NCBI GenBank assembly: GCA_030151725.1
Contig: JASLDD010000089.1
Span: 1 to 8,648 of the forward strand
Direction: 5' to 3'
From: Solirubrobacteraceae bacterium
GTDB lineage: Bacteria > Actinomycetota > Thermoleophilia > Solirubrobacterales > Solirubrobacteraceae
Length of the DNA: 8,648 bases
A model generated the notes under the pieces. That model saw only the letters and a program-made list of their open reading frames with translations. It was not told the DNA's origin and did not search any database. How positions within the stretch are numbered: position 1 is the stretch's first letter; the number at the start of each line of letters is the position of its first letter. Position numbers and translations under genes: made by a program. This document shows positions 6,163 through 8,648 of this stretch, piece after piece.

Positions 6163-6567
6163 CTAGTCCTTGCTGCGCTCGACCATCACAGACGTCGCCT
6201 TGACGATTGCAGTCGCCTGAACTCCGGGGGCAAGGGCCAGCTCTTCGACCGAGTCGCGGGTAATGGCGGCTGTCACCTGAAACGGGCCCGCCTCGATCTC
6301 CACGAGCGCCATCACCCCGTCGACCTCCACCGAGCGAATGATCCCGGCGAAGCGGTTGCGCGCCGAGCCGCCGCTGCCGGTGCGGTGGCGCGGTGGGCGT
6401 TGGGAGAGACGTTCGACCTCCGCGGCGGGTACCCGCCGGCGGTTGTGCTCGTCGCGGTTGGTCTCGAGCTTGCCCGCCCGATCCCAGCGGCGAAGAGTGT
6501 CGACGCTGACTCCGAGAGCGCTTGCCGCCTCTCCCAGCGACAGGTCTGGAGCTCGCTGCCTGGGCAC
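6163..6567 (-). CDS. HTH-Mop (TOBE) molybdate-responsive regulator
   Basis: This 134-residue protein has two domains. Residues about 8-56 form an excisionase/MerR-like winged helix (LSLGEAASALGVSVDTLRRW followed by D..GKL...R...RRVPAAEVERL). Residues about 69-131 form a Mop/TOBE oxyanion-binding domain (NRFAGIIRSVEVDGVMALVE, VTAAITRDSVEELALAPG, ATAIVKATSVMV). Mop domains bind molybdate or tungstate, so this is most likely a cytoplasmic sensor that controls the transporter, analogous in logic to ModE but with a different DNA-binding domain; it could also store molybdate. It starts at a GTG 3 nt after the stop of the permease-ATPase gene and has no good ribosome binding site of its own, which points to translational coupling. 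It is the last gene of the operon, so feedback on its own transcript is plausible. Confidence 0.85.
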   Translation of the reverse strand: MPRQRAPDLSLGEAASALGVSVDTLRRWDRAGKLETNRDEHNRRRVPAAEVERLSQRPPRHRTGSGGSARNRFAGIIRSVEVDGVMALVEIEAGPFQVTAAITRDSVEELALAPGVQATAIVKATSVMVERSKD

Positions 6568-6570
6568 GAG

Positions 6571-8418
6571 TCAGACCGTATCAGCCGTGCTGCCGCGCAC
6601 AGCGGGCTTGTCAGACACAGCCCACACGGATATGTCGCGGGGGTCCACGTCCACTTGCAGGACGCTGCCGGTCCCGATCTGCAGATGGCTCGTGCGCATG
6701 GCGAGCTGCAGCGTCTCCCCGAGCGCGATTGTCAGCTCCAGCGTGTGTCCGAGGTCGATCTGGTCGAGGACGCGCGCGTGGTAGCGCCCGCCGGGCGTGG
6801 CGAGGATTCGCTCGGGTCGCACAGACCACGCAACAGATGCTCCAGCCGCCATATGACTCGCTGCGACGTGGATCTCGACGTCTTCGCACACGAGCCGTGC
6901 GGCGTCCAGCACCGTGCCGCGATGAGCGTTCGCGATGCCGAGCAGCGCCGCAACCGCGGGAGATCCGGGTGCCGCAAAGACCGCTTGACGGCTCCCGGCC
7001 TGCAGCACGCGACCACGCCCGATCACGATGATCTCCTCGGCCAGGATGGCGGCCTCTTCGGGATCGTGGGTCACGATGACCGTGCTGATCGCGCCATCTC
7101 TTTGGATGCGTCGCAGCTCTCTGGCCATCTGCTGGCGCACGGGTGTGTCGAGGCCGGTGAACGGCTCATCTAGCAGCAGCACACGTGGCTGGTTGGCGAG
7201 TGCCCGGGCGACGGAGACCCGCTTCTGCTGACCGCCAGATAGCTCCTCGGGGTAGCGGTCCTCGAGGCCCTGCAGTCCAAGCCGCTCGATCCACCAGGCG
7301 GCGGAAGCGGGGCTTGCGCGGGTGCCGAAGGTGACCTGCTGCCAGACCGTTCGCCTTGGTAGCAGCGCTGCCTGCTGGGGCACGTAGCCGATGCCTCGTT
7401 GCTCTGACGGCAGCCCGGCAAGTGCCCTGTCGCCTGCGTCGGCGTGGCCGTGCTCGTTGCTTGTGAGCCCCGCGATGAGACGCAGGGTGAGCGTCTTTCC
7501 TGCGCCCGAGGCGCCTAGCAGCGCGACGTGTGCGCTCTGCGCGCGGTGGGACACCTGCAGGGAGAAGTCGCTGAAGTGCTTGACGACGGCGAAGTCGAGG
7601 AGCGCCGGCCGATCGTCTGCGGCAGATGGCGGTGCGGCGGGTGCAGTGGTGTGGCTCCGGCGGCGGGGGCGCGGAGCGGGAAGCTGGACGAGCAGCAGGA
7701 TCGCCATGGCTGCGGCCAGCGATGCGGCGATCGGGAGCATCGTGGCGGGTAGCCCGGTGGCGTCGAACTGCACGTAGGTGAAGACCGGCAATGTGTAGGG
7801 GTGGTAGGCGAGGATCACCGTCGCGCCGAACTCGCCGAAGGCGCGCAGCCATGCAAGCAGCATCCCGGCGGCGATGCCGGGCAGTGCCGCGGGGATGGCG
7901 ACGCGGCGAAAGCGGGCCAAGCGTCCGTGGCCGAGGCACGCTGCCACGTCTTCTAGCGCGGGATCCACGCTCGCAAATGCCGCGCGTGCGGTGATCACCA
8001 GAAAGGGCGCCGCCACGAACGTCTGCGCGAGCACCACGCCGATGCGGGTGTCGGTGAGGTCTCCTCCAAACAGTCGGCCGCCGGTGGTGTAGGGGCCGAC
8101 CACGTAGAGCAGGAGCAGGCCGCTCATCAGAGGCGGCAACGCGAGCGGCAGCGCCACGAGTGCCGTCCCCACGCGCGCGATGGCGCCGTGGCCGCGCGCG
8201 AGCAGATAGGCCAGCGGCACCCCGAGCAGCGTGATGATCGCGGCCGAGATAGTCGCTGTGTACAGCGAGATCGTCAGCGCCGACCCCAGGCCTGGGGTCG
8301 AGGACGTGCCTCCCCCGAGGCGCACCAGGAACGCGACGATCGGCGCCAGCAGGTAGAGCGCCAGCAGGCCGCCGAGCCACGGCAGCGGGCTGCCGGCCGT
8401 GTTGCGAAGCGCCCTCAG
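6571..8418 (-). CDS. modBC: Molybdate/tungstate ABC transporter, fused permease and ATP-binding protein (ModB-ModC), probable CTG start
   Basis: One chain of about 615 residues joins both inner components of a molybdate importer. Residues 14-245 are the permease, with about six hydrophobic segments and the EAA loop that docks the ATPase (LEDVAACLGHGRLARFRRVA followed by IPAALPGIAAG, about 155-184). A Pro/Ala/Arg-rich linker (about 247-271) leads to the ATPase: Walker A GASGAGKT (302-309), Q-loop GYVPQQ, signature LSGGQ (393-397), Walker B VLLLDEP (413-419) and switch His 451 in VTHD. A C-terminal TOBE domain (about 530-601) is expected to bind the oxyanion and inhibit transport. The first ATG/GTG/TTG in frame is the GTG at 8325, but it would remove TM1 (WLGGLLALYLLAPIVAFLV). 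The frame is open further back, and a CTG at 8418 overlaps the modA stop as CTGA, with GGTGGG six nt before it. I therefore prefer the CTG; the start is less certain than the gene. Confidence 0.88.
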   Translation of the reverse strand: MRALRNTAGSPLPWLGGLLALYLLAPIVAFLVRLGGGTSSTPGLGSALTISLYTATISAAIITLLGVPLAYLLARGHGAIARVGTALVALPLALPPLMSGLLLLYVVGPYTTGGRLFGGDLTDTRIGVVLAQTFVAAPFLVITARAAFASVDPALEDVAACLGHGRLARFRRVAIPAALPGIAAGMLLAWLRAFGEFGATVILAYHPYTLPVFTYVQFDATGLPATMLPIAASLAAAMAILLLVQLPAPRPRRRSHTTAPAAPPSAADDRPALLDFAVVKHFSDFSLQVSHRAQSAHVALLGASGAGKTLTLRLIAGLTSNEHGHADAGDRALAGLPSEQRGIGYVPQQAALLPRRTVWQQVTFGTRASPASAAWWIERLGLQGLEDRYPEELSGGQQKRVSVARALANQPRVLLLDEPFTGLDTPVRQQMARELRRIQRDGAISTVIVTHDPEEAAILAEEIIVIGRGRVLQAGSRQAVFAAPGSPAVAALLGIANAHRGTVLDAARLVCEDVEIHVAASHMAAGASVAWSVRPERILATPGGRYHARVLDQIDLGHTLELTIALGETLQLAMRTSHLQIGTGSVLQVDVDPRDISVWAVSDKPAVRGSTADTV

Positions 8419-8648
8419 TGGCTGCCCACCAGCTTCCGAAGCGACGCCGGGACTGCCGTGCGGCTGCCCGCGAAGCGCGGCTTCATGGGGTGCAGGCCGT
8501 TCTTCTTCAACGTGTAGGTGCGCTCGGTATTCAGCAGGTAACGCACAAGCGCCGCCGCCCCCGCCGGGTCAGGTGCGCGGTTGAGGATCGAGATCGTGTA
8601 TTCGGCGTACTTGTACGCGGGCGTGAGACTGACGGTGGGGAGCTTGGT
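8415..8648 (-). CDS. modA: Molybdate/tungstate ABC transporter substrate-binding protein, C-terminal 77 residues, 5' end outside window
   Basis: The - strand frame from the right edge to the TGA at 8415-8417 encodes 77 residues, the tail of a periplasmic-type oxyanion-binding protein. YKYAEYTISILNRAPDPAGA, followed by ALVRYLLNTE and LKKNGLHPMKPRF, is the pattern of the last helices of ModA/WtpA proteins, where the chain crosses back and closes with a conserved K.NG..P..PRF.G region ending in PASLRKLVG. The protein would be exported (lipoprotein or signal peptide upstream, not in the window) and pass molybdate or tungstate to the fused permease-ATPase. Which anion it prefers cannot be told from this part; the tail looks closer to the WtpA/archaeal-type branch than to E. 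coli ModA, but that is an impression. Its stop overlaps the proposed start of the next gene. Confidence 0.8.
   Translation of the reverse strand, partial: TKLPTVSLTPAYKYAEYTISILNRAPDPAGAAALVRYLLNTERTYTLKKNGLHPMKPRFAGSRTAVPASLRKLVGSH

Noticed and set aside
6130..7173. Open frame of about 347 codons on the + strand across the HTH-Mop gene and the ATPase end
   Set aside because: Lies antisense to two well-supported domains and shows no motif of its own.
7166..8380. Second - strand frame of about 404 codons inside the ModBC gene
   Set aside because: Arg/Pro/Ala-rich translation typical of an out-of-frame reading; the ModBC frame carries every transporter motif.

Overview
The window looks like a high-GC actinobacterial chromosome. 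The codon usage, the few strong Shine-Dalgarno sites and a candidate leaderless promoter all suggest this. A Thermoleophilia/Solirubrobacterales-like host is my guess from the style of the genes, not something the sequence proves. No tRNA, rRNA, CRISPR array or intact transposase is visible.

Region 1 (1-2000, + strand) is the end of a type I restriction-modification operon. It holds the C-terminal third or so of HsdM, cut by the window edge, overlapping a complete HsdS. A strong ribosome binding site on the hsdS stop codon introduces only a 54-codon frame. No hsdR follows, so the operon is either ordered with hsdR upstream or was truncated here. Base composition of this part is somewhat lower in GC than the rest (single 60-base lines near 58% versus about 67%).

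Region 2 (about 2000-3150) is a gene graveyard. It has a frameshifted C-terminal piece of an XRE-type helix-turn-helix gene on the - strand, followed by a DyP-type (EfeB-like) heme peroxidase pseudogene on the + strand. The peroxidase lacks its N-terminus, has an internal deletion and carries a frameshift. This is probably a recombination scar at the edge of the hsd locus.

Region 3 (3158-4752) holds a small VOC/glyoxalase-fold gene (- strand) and a DHH-family phosphoesterase (+ strand), which diverge. A perfect 11-bp inverted repeat lies next to the VOC start and buries its ribosome binding site.

Region 4 (4838-6049, - strand) is an FAD-dependent oxidoreductase of the sulfide:quinone reductase/flavocytochrome c type. 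It lacks the first redox-active cysteine and is preceded by a promoter suited to a leaderless transcript.

Region 5 (6163-8648, - strand) is a molybdate/tungstate uptake operon. In order of transcription it encodes the C-terminus of the substrate-binding protein, a fused permease-ATPase (ModB-ModC in one chain, apparently starting at a rare CTG in a CTGA overlap), and a small HTH-Mop regulator that probably senses the imported oxyanion. ModA captures the anion outside the cell, ModBC imports it, and the HTH-Mop protein likely reports internal molybdate. I see no wholly new multi-gene system. The most interesting items are the hairpin at the VOC start, the CTG-started ModBC fusion and the scar after hsdS.
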